Below, in pieces: positions 11,086 to 19,230 of a stretch of DNA of 64,000 nt. How positions within the stretch are numbered: position 1 is the stretch's first letter; each line of letters starts with the position of its first letter. A program made the position numbers and the translations under genes. The stretch is from an uncultured Sutterella sp. (lineage in GTDB: Bacteria > Pseudomonadota > Gammaproteobacteria > Burkholderiales > Burkholderiaceae_F), in assembly GCA_949287305.1 (NCBI GenBank), contig CASEFX010000034.1, positions 372,001 through 436,000 of the forward strand. The letters are read 5' to 3'. The notes under the pieces were generated by a model. It saw nothing but the letters and a program-made list of their open reading frames with translations, was not told where the DNA came from and did not search any database.

Positions 11086-12692
11086 GACGCATCTCCCAAG
11101 GCTTTGCGGATGACGGCGTTTTCGGGCGTCTTCCAGTGGTAAGAAGGATCCACGATCGAATCCGTCGGATCTTCGCCCTTCCATTCAATTCCTGCGAGGT
11201 CGAGCAAAAGGGGCGCCGTCCAGTCGGTGCGGAAGTTCTCCGACGCGGCCTTGCGGTCGGCCGCAGGACGCTCCCAGAGCAAGACCGGAATGCGGTAGCC
11301 GCTCGGAAGGTTGGCCGCATGACCCGTGCGGTCGGCCAAGTCGCCGATTTCCTGTCCGTGGTCAGAAAGATAGAACCACGTGACGGGACCGGGTCTGGCC
11401 GCCGTCAGCTTGAGGGTTTCCGCGAGAATGTGGTCGTGGTAGCGCATGGTTCGATCGTAGTCCTCGCGCGTTTCGATCGTAAGGAAAGACCGTCCCTTTT
11501 CTTCAAGACGTTGTTCGACCGGATTGTCGGGCGTCCAGACTTCCGGATAATCTTCGGGCGCGCGAAGACGATAGTGCGGATGCGCGCCGATGAGATGCAC
11601 GATGACGAGGTGCTTGGGCGCGGGATCGGCGAGCGCTTCGCGAAGCGGCCCGATCACCTTTTCGTCGAGCGACACCGAGGAGCGGCCGCCCAATTTGTTG
11701 AGAAAGAGGCTTCGGTCGGCGAGCGACGCGAACTGCTGACGGATCGCTACGTCTTCCTGATTGCTGATCCAGGTGATGCGGTAGCCCGCCGCGCGAAAGA
11801 GCGGCAGGAGTATATTTTCCTTCGGGCCTTTTTCCGTTGCGGCGAAGGTGAACATGTCCTCAAACGAGGCGACGGTGCTCGACGACACGGACCAGGCGTT
11901 CTCGAAGACTTCCAGAGGCGGCGTGAGCGTTTGGGAGAGACCGCGAAGCTCCGGCGTCGTATCGAGTTCATAGCCGTAGAGCGACCAGGCCTTCGGATTG
12001 ATGCTCTCGCCGATCACCCAGACGATGGTGCGGGGACCCGCGTCGGCCTTCGTGAGAAGCGCCTTGCCGCGAGCCAAAAGCGCGTCGCGCGAAGCGAGGG
12101 TCTTCGCCCAGTTTGCCTTTACTTCTTCGACGTCGGCCACCCAGCCCGGCCAATAGAGAAACGGCGAGAAACGACGCCAGGGTCGCACGCCGTATGCGGC
12201 GGCCGATACGGTGACGAGGAAGACGACCAGAATTCCGGCGGCCCAGCGCGAGACGGATCGGTCGCCTTCGCGCAGTTTCGCGATAAGGCGCAGTGACAAG
12301 AGAATCAGAAAGAGGACGGGGACGGTCCAGAGAAGAATGCCGCCCCAGTCGTTTTGGAGAAATTCGAGGCCTTCCGAAGACGTGGTGTTCGCGACCGATT
12401 CCAAGACGTAGGACGAGCCAGGGTCGGTCTCGTAGGTGTGAAGAAGGTAGCCCCGCACGCCGATGTCGAGGAAGGAGACCGTCAGTCCGATCCAAGCGAG
12501 CGCCTTTGCGACGAAACGGGGTTTTCCGTCGGGAATCCGAAGGAGCAACAGAAGAACGAAGGGAAAGGTGAGTCCCCAGACCTGCAGGGCGCGCCGCCAG
12601 GAAAATGCGGCGAGCGCGAGAAGAAGCGTTGCGAAGAGGATGACCGCCGCCGTGCGGCAGACGTTGCGGTCGGTCGTGAAGAACCGGAACAT
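11082..12692 (-). CDS. Phosphoethanolamine-transferase-like membrane sulfatase-fold enzyme
   Basis: The 536-residue protein has about five N-terminal membrane helices (residues 1-155), then a periplasmic alkaline-phosphatase/sulfatase-fold domain. Motifs: VIGESINPKAWSLYGY near 215 (metal/nucleophile region; a Ser stands where EptA has the Thr nucleophile), HLIGAHPHYRL near 370, and YLSDHGQEIGD near 450. The EptA/CptA family moves phosphoethanolamine from phosphatidylethanolamine onto lipid A or core sugars. The substrate here is unproven. It is the first gene of a three-gene overlapping unit with the DUF2868 and DUF3482 genes. Confidence 0.8.
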   Translation of the reverse strand: MFRFFTTDRNVCRTAAVILFATLLLALAAFSWRRALQVWGLTFPFVLLLLLRIPDGKPRFVAKALAWIGLTVSFLDIGVRGYLLHTYETDPGSSYVLESVANTTSSEGLEFLQNDWGGILLWTVPVLFLILLSLRLIAKLREGDRSVSRWAAGILVVFLVTVSAAAYGVRPWRRFSPFLYWPGWVADVEEVKANWAKTLASRDALLARGKALLTKADAGPRTIVWVIGESINPKAWSLYGYELDTTPELRGLSQTLTPPLEVFENAWSVSSSTVASFEDMFTFAATEKGPKENILLPLFRAAGYRITWISNQEDVAIRQQFASLADRSLFLNKLGGRSSVSLDEKVIGPLREALADPAPKHLVIVHLIGAHPHYRLRAPEDYPEVWTPDNPVEQRLEEKGRSFLTIETREDYDRTMRYHDHILAETLKLTAARPGPVTWFYLSDHGQEIGDLADRTGHAANLPSGYRIPVLLWERPAADRKAASENFRTDWTAPLLLDLAGIEWKGEDPTDSIVDPSYHWKTPENAVIRKALGDAS

Positions 12693-12704
12693 GAATGGTC
12701 CACC

Positions 12705-13331
12705 TCAGAAAATCGGACGCCGGGACAGCAGGGTGCGGGCGGCCGCTTCCGGGTCGGATTGGCCGCAAACGGCGGACACGACGGCGATTCCGGCGACGCC
12801 CGTTTCATAAACGGAGCGGGCGTTCCCTTCGTGGATGCCGCCGATCGCGACCGCGGGGACCGGGGCGTGCTGAAGAAGCAAACAAAGTCCGTCGAGTCCC
12901 ACGACGGGGGCCGCGTCCTTTTTGGTGCCCGTCGGAAAGACGGGGCCGATGCCGATGTGATCCGCCGCGGGCGAAAGGCTCGACAGTTCATCTATATTCG
13001 AGATCGATTGTCCCACGAATGCGTCGGGACCGACGATGAGCCGGCAATCTTCGGGCGACAGATCCTTTTGTCCGACGTGTACGCCCGCGGCGCCGACCGC
13101 GCGGGCGACGTCCGCGTGGTCGTTGATGATGAGCGGGACGGATGCGGGCATGACGCGAAGGAGCTCCCTCGCACACTCGGCAATCGCGCGTTTTTTCCAG
13201 TTGGGGGCGCGCAGCTGCACGACGGTGACGCCGCCGTGGAGGGCGGCGAGCGTCGTCTCGATCATCCCGTCGGCCCCGCCGCAGAGATCGGGGTCGAGCA
13301 CCAGGTAGAGGGTCAGGTCGAGCGCTCTCAT
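12705..13331 (-). CDS. thiE: Thiamine-phosphate synthase
   Basis: ThiE couples hydroxymethylpyrimidine diphosphate with thiazole phosphate to give thiamine monophosphate. The 208-residue TIM barrel shows VVQLRAPNW, GVHVGQKDLS, GIGPVFPTGTK and AIGGIHEGN. The start is ATG 13331, overlapping the thiM stop as ATGA; the longer open frame is discarded because it lies inside thiM. It is 12 bases from the next minus-strand gene. Confidence 0.95.
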   Translation of the reverse strand: MRALDLTLYLVLDPDLCGGADGMIETTLAALHGGVTVVQLRAPNWKKRAIAECARELLRVMPASVPLIINDHADVARAVGAAGVHVGQKDLSPEDCRLIVGPDAFVGQSISNIDELSSLSPAADHIGIGPVFPTGTKKDAAPVVGLDGLCLLLQHAPVPAVAIGGIHEGNARSVYETGVAGIAVVSAVCGQSDPEAAARTLLSRRPIF

Positions 13332-14104
13332 GCCTTCCTTCCCGTGAGATAGAGACCGTCGATGTAGTGAACGTGAAAACTCCCCGGCGCCTCGGCGTGT
13401 TTGGCAGCGTACTCCGCCGCACGTTTGGCGAGCGTGGACGCGGCGGCGGCCGCCGCAACCCGGTCCGGCGTCACCGCGGCGAAAGCCGCGACCAAGGCCG
13501 AGAGCGAACACCCGGTGCCGACGACGAGCGTCGCCATTTCATGGCCGCCCGAGATCGAAACCGTGCGTTCGCCGTCCGTCACGTAGTCCGTTTCGCCCGT
13601 GACGTGCACGACGGTCGGAACGGTACGCGCGAGAAGTTTCGCGGCTTCGAGCGCCGAGTCGGATGAGTCGCAGCTGTCCACTCCTTTTCCGGACGAGGAA
13701 AAGCCCGCGAGCGCACGGATTTCGCTGGCATTCCCTCGGATGACGGTCGGGCGCTTCGCGACGAACGAGCGAATGACGTCGTCGCGCCAGGGAATGCCGC
13801 CCGCCGCCACGGGATCGAGCACCCAGGGCGTTTGTTTTTCATTGGCGGCGTCTGCGGCGAGGTTCATCGCGCGGATACGTTCGGCCGTAGGCGTGCCGAT
13901 GTTGATCAAAAGACCGTCGGCGATTCCGGCGAAGGTGCCTGATTCCTCCGGCGCCACGACCATGGCGGGGGAGGCCCCGGCCGCGAGCAAGACGTCCGCC
14001 GTGATTTCCTGCACGACGTCGTTCGTGAGGACATGTACGAGCGGGCGGTTCGCACGGAGTTTTTCCAAAAGTTCGGAGAATTCGGATTCGGGAAAGTCGA
14101 TCAT
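13328..14104 (-). CDS. thiM: Hydroxyethylthiazole kinase
   Basis: ThiM phosphorylates salvaged 4-methyl-5-hydroxyethylthiazole, supplying ThiE. The 258-residue ribokinase-fold protein shows VIRGNASEIRAL and the anion-hole/catalytic VVGTGCSLSALVAAF. It is translationally coupled to thiE. No thi-box (TPP riboswitch) consensus is seen upstream. A 7-bp hairpin (14118-14136) sits just before the start, and no clear Shine-Dalgarno sequence is visible. Confidence 0.95.
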   Translation of the reverse strand: MIDFPESEFSELLEKLRANRPLVHVLTNDVVQEITADVLLAAGASPAMVVAPEESGTFAGIADGLLINIGTPTAERIRAMNLAADAANEKQTPWVLDPVAAGGIPWRDDVIRSFVAKRPTVIRGNASEIRALAGFSSSGKGVDSCDSSDSALEAAKLLARTVPTVVHVTGETDYVTDGERTVSISGGHEMATLVVGTGCSLSALVAAFAAVTPDRVAAAAAASTLAKRAAEYAAKHAEAPGSFHVHYIDGLYLTGRKA

Positions 14105-14235
14105 GGCGCAAAGAGGTCCCTCGGGGTCTCCGAGGGCGATTCGTATGAAGAGAAGGAGATAGTAGCAGTCCCGAAAAGCGTCGGGCGCTTCCTTTGGCTA
14201 GAATGTTTCCTTCGATTCGTTACCGCCAGACCGAC

Positions 14236-15012
14236 ATGCTTGTTCATCCGCAGTTCGATCCCGTCGTTTTTACGCTCGGCCCCCTGGCCGTGCGCTGGTA
14301 CGGCGTGATGTACCTTCTGGGCTTTGCCGCCTTCTGGATCCTCGGGCGCGTTCGCGCCAAGGAAGCCTGGCGCGGGATCACGCCCGAGGACGTGGAGGAT
14401 CTGCTCTTTTACGGGGTCTTCGGCGTGGTGTTGGGCGGACGGCTCGGCTACTGCCTCTTTTATCAGCCGGGCTACTACCTTTCGCATCCGGGCGAAATCT
14501 TTGCGCTCTGGCACGGCGGCATGAGCGCGCACGGCGGCCTTCTCGGCGTCATCCTCGTGATGATTCTTTTTGCCTGGCGAAAGAAAAAGTCGCTCTTCAC
14601 GGTCTCGGACTTCGTGGCGCCGCTCGTGCCGCTCGGTCTCATGGCGGGCCGCATCGGAAATTTCATCAACGGAGAGCTTTGGGGGCGTCCCGCTTCCCCC
14701 GATCTTCCCTGGGCGATGGTCTTCCCTCAGGCGGCCGACGGCATCGCCCGTCACCCTTCGCAGCTCTATGAAGCCCTGGGCGAAGGCCTTATTCTCTTTC
14801 TTATGCTCTACGTCGTCTCCCGCAAGCAGACGAAGCCCGGCTTCGTATCGGGGCTCTTCTGCCTTGGATACGGCGTGGCGCGCTTCATCGTCGAATTTTT
14901 CCGCGAACCCGACGCCTTTTTGGGGCTTCAGGCGCTTTCCCTCTCGCAGGGACAGTGGCTCACGATTCCCGTCATTTTGTTGGGCGCGTTTTTGGTTTGG
15001 AGAGCACGCTGA
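14236..15012 (+). CDS. lgt: Phosphatidylglycerol--prolipoprotein diacylglyceryl transferase
   Basis: Lgt attaches diacylglycerol to the lipobox cysteine of prolipoproteins in the inner membrane. The 258-residue protein has seven membrane spans, the essential [12 protein letters not shown] at about 95-106, and [15 protein letters not shown] at about 138-152. Earlier in-frame starts (TTG 14194, ATG 14203) overlap a TAGAAT box at 14199-14204. ATG 14236 ([10 protein letters not shown]) matches the family N-terminus. A GT25 gene begins immediately at its stop codon. Confidence 0.95.
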   Translation: MLVHPQFDPVVFTLGPLAVRWYGVMYLLGFAAFWILGRVRAKEAWRGITPEDVEDLLFYGVFGVVLGGRLGYCLFYQPGYYLSHPGEIFALWHGGMSAHGGLLGVILVMILFAWRKKKSLFTVSDFVAPLVPLGLMAGRIGNFINGELWGRPASPDLPWAMVFPQAADGIARHPSQLYEALGEGLILFLMLYVVSRKQTKPGFVSGLFCLGYGVARFIVEFFREPDAFLGLQALSLSQGQWLTIPVILLGAFLVWRAR

Positions 15013-15780
15013 ATGTTTCGTTGCGTCATCAATCTGGACTCTTCTGTCGATCGTTGGATCAAGTTTCAGGAGGAACAAAAAAGGATTGGCTTGGAGTTCG
15101 AGCGGATTTCAGCCGTTTACGGTCGAGACCTCACGGATGAACAGCTTGCCGCCGTCTCCAAGCCTCGGGGCGTCGGCTACGTTTATCCCATGACGCCTCC
15201 CGAATACGGATGTTTCTTAAGTCATCGGAAAGCGTGGCAACGCATTGTCGAGAGTGGTGAGCGTTGGGGGGCGATTGTCGAGGATGACGTCTATTTGGCG
15301 GACGAATTGTCTGATCTTCTGAGTAGTGATGACTGGTTGCCGGAAGATGCCGATGTGGTTCAGATCTGGTCGGCTGCGCTGAAGATTCGAATCAAGGGTT
15401 CTCCCGTTCCCCTGAAGAACGGCTACCAACTTGTCAAACAGTGCAAGCCTTCCAGCTTTGGAACCGTAGGTTATCTTATCTCTCGAGAGGCGGCCCAGCG
15501 CGCACTGGACGGAAGCCAACGGATGAACTGCCCCGTCGATTACTATCTTTTTTCGCCGTGGTTCCCCTTCGTTCGGAAGAATCAGGTTTTCCGTCTGAGC
15601 ATTCGTCCTTTGGCACTGACCAGCGCTCCTTCTGAAATTGGTTTGAGAAAGAAGCGTCAATTCAAACGCCCCATCCTTCGGCAACTCAATCCGGTGCGTT
15701 GGTTCGGACAGATTCGAATTTCCTTCGGAAAGATGTTCTCCACGCCGTTTGAGGTTAAGGAAGGAACATTCCATCGATAA
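15013..15780 (+). CDS. Glycosyltransferase family 25 protein (lipopolysaccharide type)
   Basis: The 255-residue protein starts MFRCVINLDSSVDRW and carries YGCFLSHRKAW and IVEDDVYL, the donor-binding signature of GT25 enzymes such as the Lex/Lob lipooligosaccharide galactosyltransferases. It probably adds a hexose to lipopolysaccharide or another surface glycan; acceptor unknown. Its ATG directly follows the TGA of lgt, so translation is probably coupled. Its base composition is less GC-rich than lgt, hinting at a separate origin. Confidence 0.82.
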   Translation: MFRCVINLDSSVDRWIKFQEEQKRIGLEFERISAVYGRDLTDEQLAAVSKPRGVGYVYPMTPPEYGCFLSHRKAWQRIVESGERWGAIVEDDVYLADELSDLLSSDDWLPEDADVVQIWSAALKIRIKGSPVPLKNGYQLVKQCKPSSFGTVGYLISREAAQRALDGSQRMNCPVDYYLFSPWFPFVRKNQVFRLSIRPLALTSAPSEIGLRKKRQFKRPILRQLNPVRWFGQIRISFGKMFSTPFEVKEGTFHR

Positions 15781-15786
15781 GAATGC

Positions 15787-15816
15787 AAAGAGGCGCGGCA
15801 TTGGCCGCGCCTCTTT
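15787..15816. terminator. Strong hairpin terminator after the GT25 gene
   Basis: AAAGAGGCGCGGC and GCCGCGCCTCTTT form a near-perfect 13-bp stem with a small loop, between convergent genes. It probably serves both strands. Confidence 0.8.
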
Positions 15817-15839
15817 GGCAAAGGGATTCCGGCAAGCCG

Positions 15840-16655
15840 TCAGGCCGCCATGATCGCCCGGTAGAGCATGTAGGAGGCGAGCACGTAGAGAAGTGAAGCG
15901 AAGATGCGCTTCAAGGGCTTCGTGTCGATGGAGTGCGCCACCTTCGCGCCGATCGGAGCGGTGAAGATGCTCATGACGGCGACTGAAAAGAGAGCGGGAA
16001 GGTGAATGTAGCCGAGCGTGTACGGAAATCCGGGAAGCGTGGGTTCGGCCCAGCCGCTCACGATGTAGCCGATCGTGCCTGCAAAGGCGATCGGAAAGCC
16101 GAGCGCGGAAGAAGTGCCGATGGCCTTGTGCATCGGAACGTTGCAGTAGGTGAGAAAGGGCACCGAAATGAAGCCGCCGCCCGCACCGACCAAGGCTGAA
16201 ATGGTACCGATCGCGGTGCCTGCGCCGACCATGCCGGCCGTGCCGGGAAGACCGCGCGAAGCAGCCACCTTCTTTGCAAAAAACATCTTCGTTGCGGAAT
16301 AGCCGACGAACCCCGCAAAGATGAGCGCCACCCAGAAGGTCGAGAGGTAGCCCGTGATTTGTGCGCCGAGAATGCCGCCCAGGAGAATGCCGGGGGCGAT
16401 GGCGGCGACCACCTTCCAGAGGACTGCGCCGCGGGAAGCATGAGCCCGGACGGAGGAGAGAGACGTGAAGAGGATCGTCCCCATGGAGGTCGCGATCGCC
16501 ACATGCACGATGTGTTCGGTCGGAATGTCCGCGTAGGAGAGAAGAAGCGTCAAGAAGGGCGTCAGAACCATGCCGCCGCCGATGCCGAGAAGGCCGGCGA
16601 GAAAACCCGTGCAGCAGCCGAGTGCGGCCAGGGAGAAAACAATCCAGAGCTCCAT
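15840..16655 (-). CDS. TauE/SafE family membrane permease
   Basis: The 271-residue protein has about eight membrane spans and two family repeats, seen as GIGGGMVLTPFLTLLL near 25 and GAGGGFISVPFL near 165. The TauE/SafE (DUF81) family moves sulfite, sulfoacetate or other organosulfur anions out of the cell; the substrate here cannot be told. It has no metabolic neighbours that would indicate one. It lies 29 bases from the EVE-domain gene on the same strand. Confidence 0.88.
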   Translation of the reverse strand: MELWIVFSLAALGCCTGFLAGLLGIGGGMVLTPFLTLLLSYADIPTEHIVHVAIATSMGTILFTSLSSVRAHASRGAVLWKVVAAIAPGILLGGILGAQITGYLSTFWVALIFAGFVGYSATKMFFAKKVAASRGLPGTAGMVGAGTAIGTISALVGAGGGFISVPFLTYCNVPMHKAIGTSSALGFPIAFAGTIGYIVSGWAEPTLPGFPYTLGYIHLPALFSVAVMSIFTAPIGAKVAHSIDTKPLKRIFASLLYVLASYMLYRAIMAA

Positions 16656-16684
16656 GATGTGCGGACTCCCAAGGGATGAATCAA

Positions 16685-17188
16685 TCAGTGAAAGAGGGTT
16701 TTGAGAATATGCGCGAAGTCGTCCCGCTCAACCGGCGTGATGGAGAGGCGGTTGCCCCGCTGCAGAATGCGAAGATTGGCGAGTGCCGGGTCGTTGCGAA
16801 GCGCCTTGATCGGGATGACGGGGCATTTGGCGAGGGCCTTCACGTCGATCGTGAGCCACCGGGGATTCTCTTTGGGGCTCTTCGGATCGAAGTAGTCGCT
16901 TTGGGGATCGAACTGCAGCTCGTCGGGATACGGAGCGGAAGCAATTTCCGCCGCGCCCACGATGCCGGGTTCGGCGCAACTCGAGTGATAAAAGAGCACT
17001 GCGTCGCCCACTTCCATGTCGTCTCGGATGAAGTTTCTCGCCTGATAGTTGCGGATGCCGAACCACGAAACCGTTTGGTTCGGAGCTGAGAGCGCGTCGT
17101 CGATGGAGCATTCTCCGGGTTCGGACTTCATCAGCCAAAAACGGCGTGCGTTCAGAAGACGCTCAAGAAGGTCGGGCGAGAGAGACAT
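16685..17188 (-). CDS. EVE-domain protein
   Basis: The 167-residue protein contains the EVE fold, related to PUA and YTH domains that bind modified nucleobases. Motifs: RRFWLMKSEPGECSIDD near 15-31, WFGIRNYQARNFIRDDMEVGDAVLFYHSS near 50-78 (only parts quoted in family descriptions), and ALAKCPVIPIKALRNDPAL. It is widespread in proteobacteria next to zapA/ssrS, as it is here. A role in modified-base recognition is inferred from the fold only. Confidence 0.88.
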   Translation of the reverse strand: MSLSPDLLERLLNARRFWLMKSEPGECSIDDALSAPNQTVSWFGIRNYQARNFIRDDMEVGDAVLFYHSSCAEPGIVGAAEIASAPYPDELQFDPQSDYFDPKSPKENPRWLTIDVKALAKCPVIPIKALRNDPALANLRILQRGNRLSITPVERDDFAHILKTLFH

Positions 17189-17203
17189 GAGTGCGCCTCA
17201 AAA

Positions 17204-17232
17204 GAAAAAAAGGGCAACCGTGGTTGCCCTTC
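17204..17232 (-). terminator. Rho-independent terminator of the 6S RNA
   Basis: Read on the minus strand, GGGCAACC, a short loop and GGTTGCCC are followed by a run of seven T. It ends the noncoding transcript that starts near 17420. Confidence 0.85.
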
Positions 17233-17244
17233 AAGAAAAGTGCT

Positions 17245-17419
17245 CCTGCAGTGGAATCGGGCTACGTATCCTGAACCGGGAGTTCAGGGCGGTCGGCTCC
17301 GGGACGGACTGGGCGGTACAACGCGTGTTCCGCACTCCATCGGTCCTCGAGTACACCAACCTATTTGTCAAAGCATTGGTTCTAGGTACCTTGGAGCCCG
17401 AACGCTCTCACCGCAGGAT
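17245..17419 (-). ncRNA. ssrS: Probable 6S RNA
   Basis: A noncoding stretch of about 175 nt lies just downstream of zapA, the classic ssrS position. On the minus strand it begins CCTGCGGTG and ends CACTGCAGG, which pair as a closing stem with one mismatch. The 3' half contains GGTTCAGGATACGTAGCCC, resembling the GGTTCAAGGGTTACAGCC of E. coli 6S RNA. A TACAAT -10 box lies 7 bases before the proposed 5' end, and an intrinsic terminator follows. 6S RNA binds the sigma-70 holoenzyme, mimicking an open promoter. The exact ends are inferred. Confidence 0.75.
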
Positions 17420-17426
17420 TGCAATC

Positions 17427-17432
17427 ATTGTA
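17427..17432 (-). promoter_or_regulatory. -10 box for the 6S RNA
   Basis: The minus strand reads TACAAT here, 7 bases upstream of the inferred 5' end. A weak CTGATT at 17450-17455 is at -35 distance. It lies within the last codons of zapA and just past them. Confidence 0.55.
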
Positions 17433-17451
17433 GCGGAAAGATTCGAGAAAA

Positions 17452-17976
17452 TCAGAAGAATCCCGAAGCACGGGCGGGTGCGGCGTAGATCGCTTCCTCA
17501 CAGAGTCGGCAAAGGTCGTCGATCTCCTTCTCCCACACGGCCGTATCGGCGGTCGTAGTTGCGGCGGAGAGTGCCTGAGAAACCGCGGGTTCTTCAACCG
17601 CTTGATTCATCGGTAACGTTCCCTGAGGCTCTTCGGACGAAGTCGGTTCTTCCGCAACCACGGGCTCAGAGACTTCCTCTTCGGGGAGCTCGAGCGGCAG
17701 TTCAGGTTCCGGCGGCGGAGCCTTGGGTTGCGCAACCTTTTCTTCGAGTTCCGCCACGCGGGCCTCGAGCGTGCTCTGCGTCTTGGAGTCGTCGTACGCG
17801 ATCTCGAGCGCGGCGAGGACGGCGATCTGATCAAGCGCCACGACGCGGCCGCCGCTGCGGATCGCTTCCATGTGCTGATCCACGCGCTGAGCGCACTGCT
17901 CGAGCACGGGTTCTTCGCCCGGCGTCACGGCGAGGCGATAGTTGCGGCTGAAAATGCGCAAATTGAGTTCGGGCAT
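17452..17976 (-). CDS. zapA: Cell division protein ZapA with a long acidic/proline-rich tail
   Basis: ZapA bundles FtsZ filaments at midcell. Residues 1-95 match the family: MPELNLRIFSRNYRLAVTPGEE, then a helix with ALDQIAVLAALEIAYD and a coiled coil. The protein is 174 residues against a usual 100 or so. Residues about 90-135 are rich in Pro and Glu (QPKAPPPEPELPLELPEEE), followed by a short C-terminal helix with WEKEIDDLCRLCEEAI. It lies 9 bases behind the ZapB-like gene, and 6S RNA follows. Confidence 0.85.
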   Translation of the reverse strand: MPELNLRIFSRNYRLAVTPGEEPVLEQCAQRVDQHMEAIRSGGRVVALDQIAVLAALEIAYDDSKTQSTLEARVAELEEKVAQPKAPPPEPELPLELPEEEVSEPVVAEEPTSSEEPQGTLPMNQAVEEPAVSQALSAATTTADTAVWEKEIDDLCRLCEEAIYAAPARASGFF

Positions 17977-17985
17977 CGTCTCTCC

Positions 17986-18192
17986 TTACGATTCGAATTC
18001 GGCGGGATTCGTCAGACGATTGAGCTGCTGGATCTGGGCGTTGAGTTTCTTGAGTCGCTGCTGCGCCTGATCCAATTCCGCCTGCGCGGAAGCCAAACGA
18101 CTGCGAAGACGAAGGTTTTCCTGGCGTTCTTCCCTCAGTACGAGCGTGAGCTGCTCGATGAGGCGGCGAAGCCGCTCGAGTTTTTCCTTCAT
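17986..18192 (-). CDS. Short coiled-coil protein, ZapB-like
   Basis: The 68-residue protein is almost entirely a heptad-rich coiled coil (residues about 3-58; MKEKLERLRRLIEQLT at the start). In proteobacteria such a small coiled-coil protein (TIGR02449-like) regularly sits beside zapA and is presumed to act in division; true ZapB orthology cannot be shown by eye. Its ATG overlaps the bamE stop as ATGA, so it is translationally coupled. Confidence 0.75.
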   Translation of the reverse strand: MKEKLERLRRLIEQLTLVLREERQENLRLRSRLASAQAELDQAQQRLKKLNAQIQQLNRLTNPAEFES

Positions 18193-18665
18193 TCAGAGGT
18201 CTCCTTCTTCGCTTCATCCTTAGGAAGATCTTCCTTCGGAGCGAAGTTTCGAATGTTTCCGAGAATCAGTTGGTCGGCCTGTTCTTCATCGGGCATGGCA
18301 TCCGACGTCCAGCTCTTGACGCGGTCTTCATCGTTGAAGTAGACGGTGAGGCGGCGAAGCTGCTCTTCCCCGTTGCCGCGGCGCAGATAGTAGACGTAGT
18401 CCCACTGATAACGGTGGAACTGGTCGCGGATGAGCGGAACGCCGAGAAGGAACTGCACCTGGGCGGCGGTCATGCCCTCTTCGAGCTGATTGACCATTTC
18501 GCTGGTGACGAGATTGCCTTGGTGAACGTCCGCACGATAGGGCTGCAGGAAGTAGGGAATGTAGTCGGTCGGATTTTCCCAGGCGTCCGCCATGCTCGAA
18601 CACCCCGTGAGATTCGTGGTCAGGATAAGCAGGGCGGCGGGTGCGAGGAAACGTTGGAACTGCAT
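18189..18665 (-). CDS. bamE: Outer membrane assembly lipoprotein BamE
   Basis: BamE (SmpA/OmlA) is a lipoprotein of the BAM complex that inserts beta-barrel proteins into the outer membrane. The 158-residue precursor has a lipoprotein signal peptide ending in LTGC (Cys at 22). The mature domain contains GNLVTSEMVNQLEEGMT and VQFLLGVPLIRDQFH, the family core. The C-terminal 50 residues are acidic and probably flexible. It heads a bamE-ZapB-like-zapA-ssrS unit, divergent from fur, the usual beta/gamma arrangement. Confidence 0.94.
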   Translation of the reverse strand: MQFQRFLAPAALLILTTNLTGCSSMADAWENPTDYIPYFLQPYRADVHQGNLVTSEMVNQLEEGMTAAQVQFLLGVPLIRDQFHRYQWDYVYYLRRGNGEEQLRRLTVYFNDEDRVKSWTSDAMPDEEQADQLILGNIRNFAPKEDLPKDEAKKETSE

Positions 18666-18716
18666 GGTGAAAGGGTGTTATTTTGAAAAGGTTCAATGCA
18701 AATTGGCATAAGCCCC

Positions 18717-18736
18717 CTTATGATACGCATCATAAG
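18717..18736. promoter_or_regulatory. Inverted repeat in the bamE-fur divergent intergenic region
   Basis: CTTATGAT (18717-18724) and ATCATAAG (18729-18736) are perfect 8-bp arms around four bases. The core TGATacgcATCA resembles half of a Fur box. It lies 20 bases before the fur start codon, so Fur autoregulation is plausible but not shown. Confidence 0.5.
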
Positions 18737-18756
18737 GTCCAAAGAGGGAGCAAAAG

Positions 18757-19230
18757 GTGAACGAAACGTCTCGAAACCAATCCACGGAACTCAAAACGCT
18801 CGGTCTGAAGGCGACGGGTCCCCGCATGAAGATTTTGGAGCTCTTTCAGCGAATCTCCGAACAGGGGGAAGGCGTGGTTCGGCATCTCTCCGCCGAAGAC
18901 GTCTACCGCATGTTGGTGGAGGAAAAGAGCGACATCGGATTGGCGACGGTCTATCGCGTTCTGACGCAGTTTGAGACGGCGGGCATTCTGGTGCGCCATC
19001 ATTTTGATTCGGGGCGCGCGACGTATGAACTTGCCGAAGGTCAGCACCACGACCACATCGTGTGTCTGCGTTGCGGGCGGGTCGAGGAGTTTGTCGACGT
19101 CGACATCGAACGCATGCAGAAAAACGTGGCGAAAAAGTACGGCTATGAACTATGCGACCACTCCCTGATTCTCTACGGCATCTGCGAAGCGTGCCGCAAG
19201 GAAGAAGAGCAGAAGCATGAAAAACAGTGA
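18757..19230 (+). CDS. fur: Ferric uptake regulator Fur
   Basis: Fur is the iron-responsive repressor. The 157-residue protein has a winged-helix N-terminal domain ([30 protein letters not shown] as recognition helix region) and the metal-binding [11 protein letters not shown] and the C-terminal CEACR. Start is GTG 18757 with AGAGGGAG upstream. It is divergent from bamE, a common proteobacterial arrangement. Its 3' end overlaps the next gene by 14 bases. Confidence 0.95.
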   Translation: MNETSRNQSTELKTLGLKATGPRMKILELFQRISEQGEGVVRHLSAEDVYRMLVEEKSDIGLATVYRVLTQFETAGILVRHHFDSGRATYELAEGQHHDHIVCLRCGRVEEFVDVDIERMQKNVAKKYGYELCDHSLILYGICEACRKEEEQKHEKQ

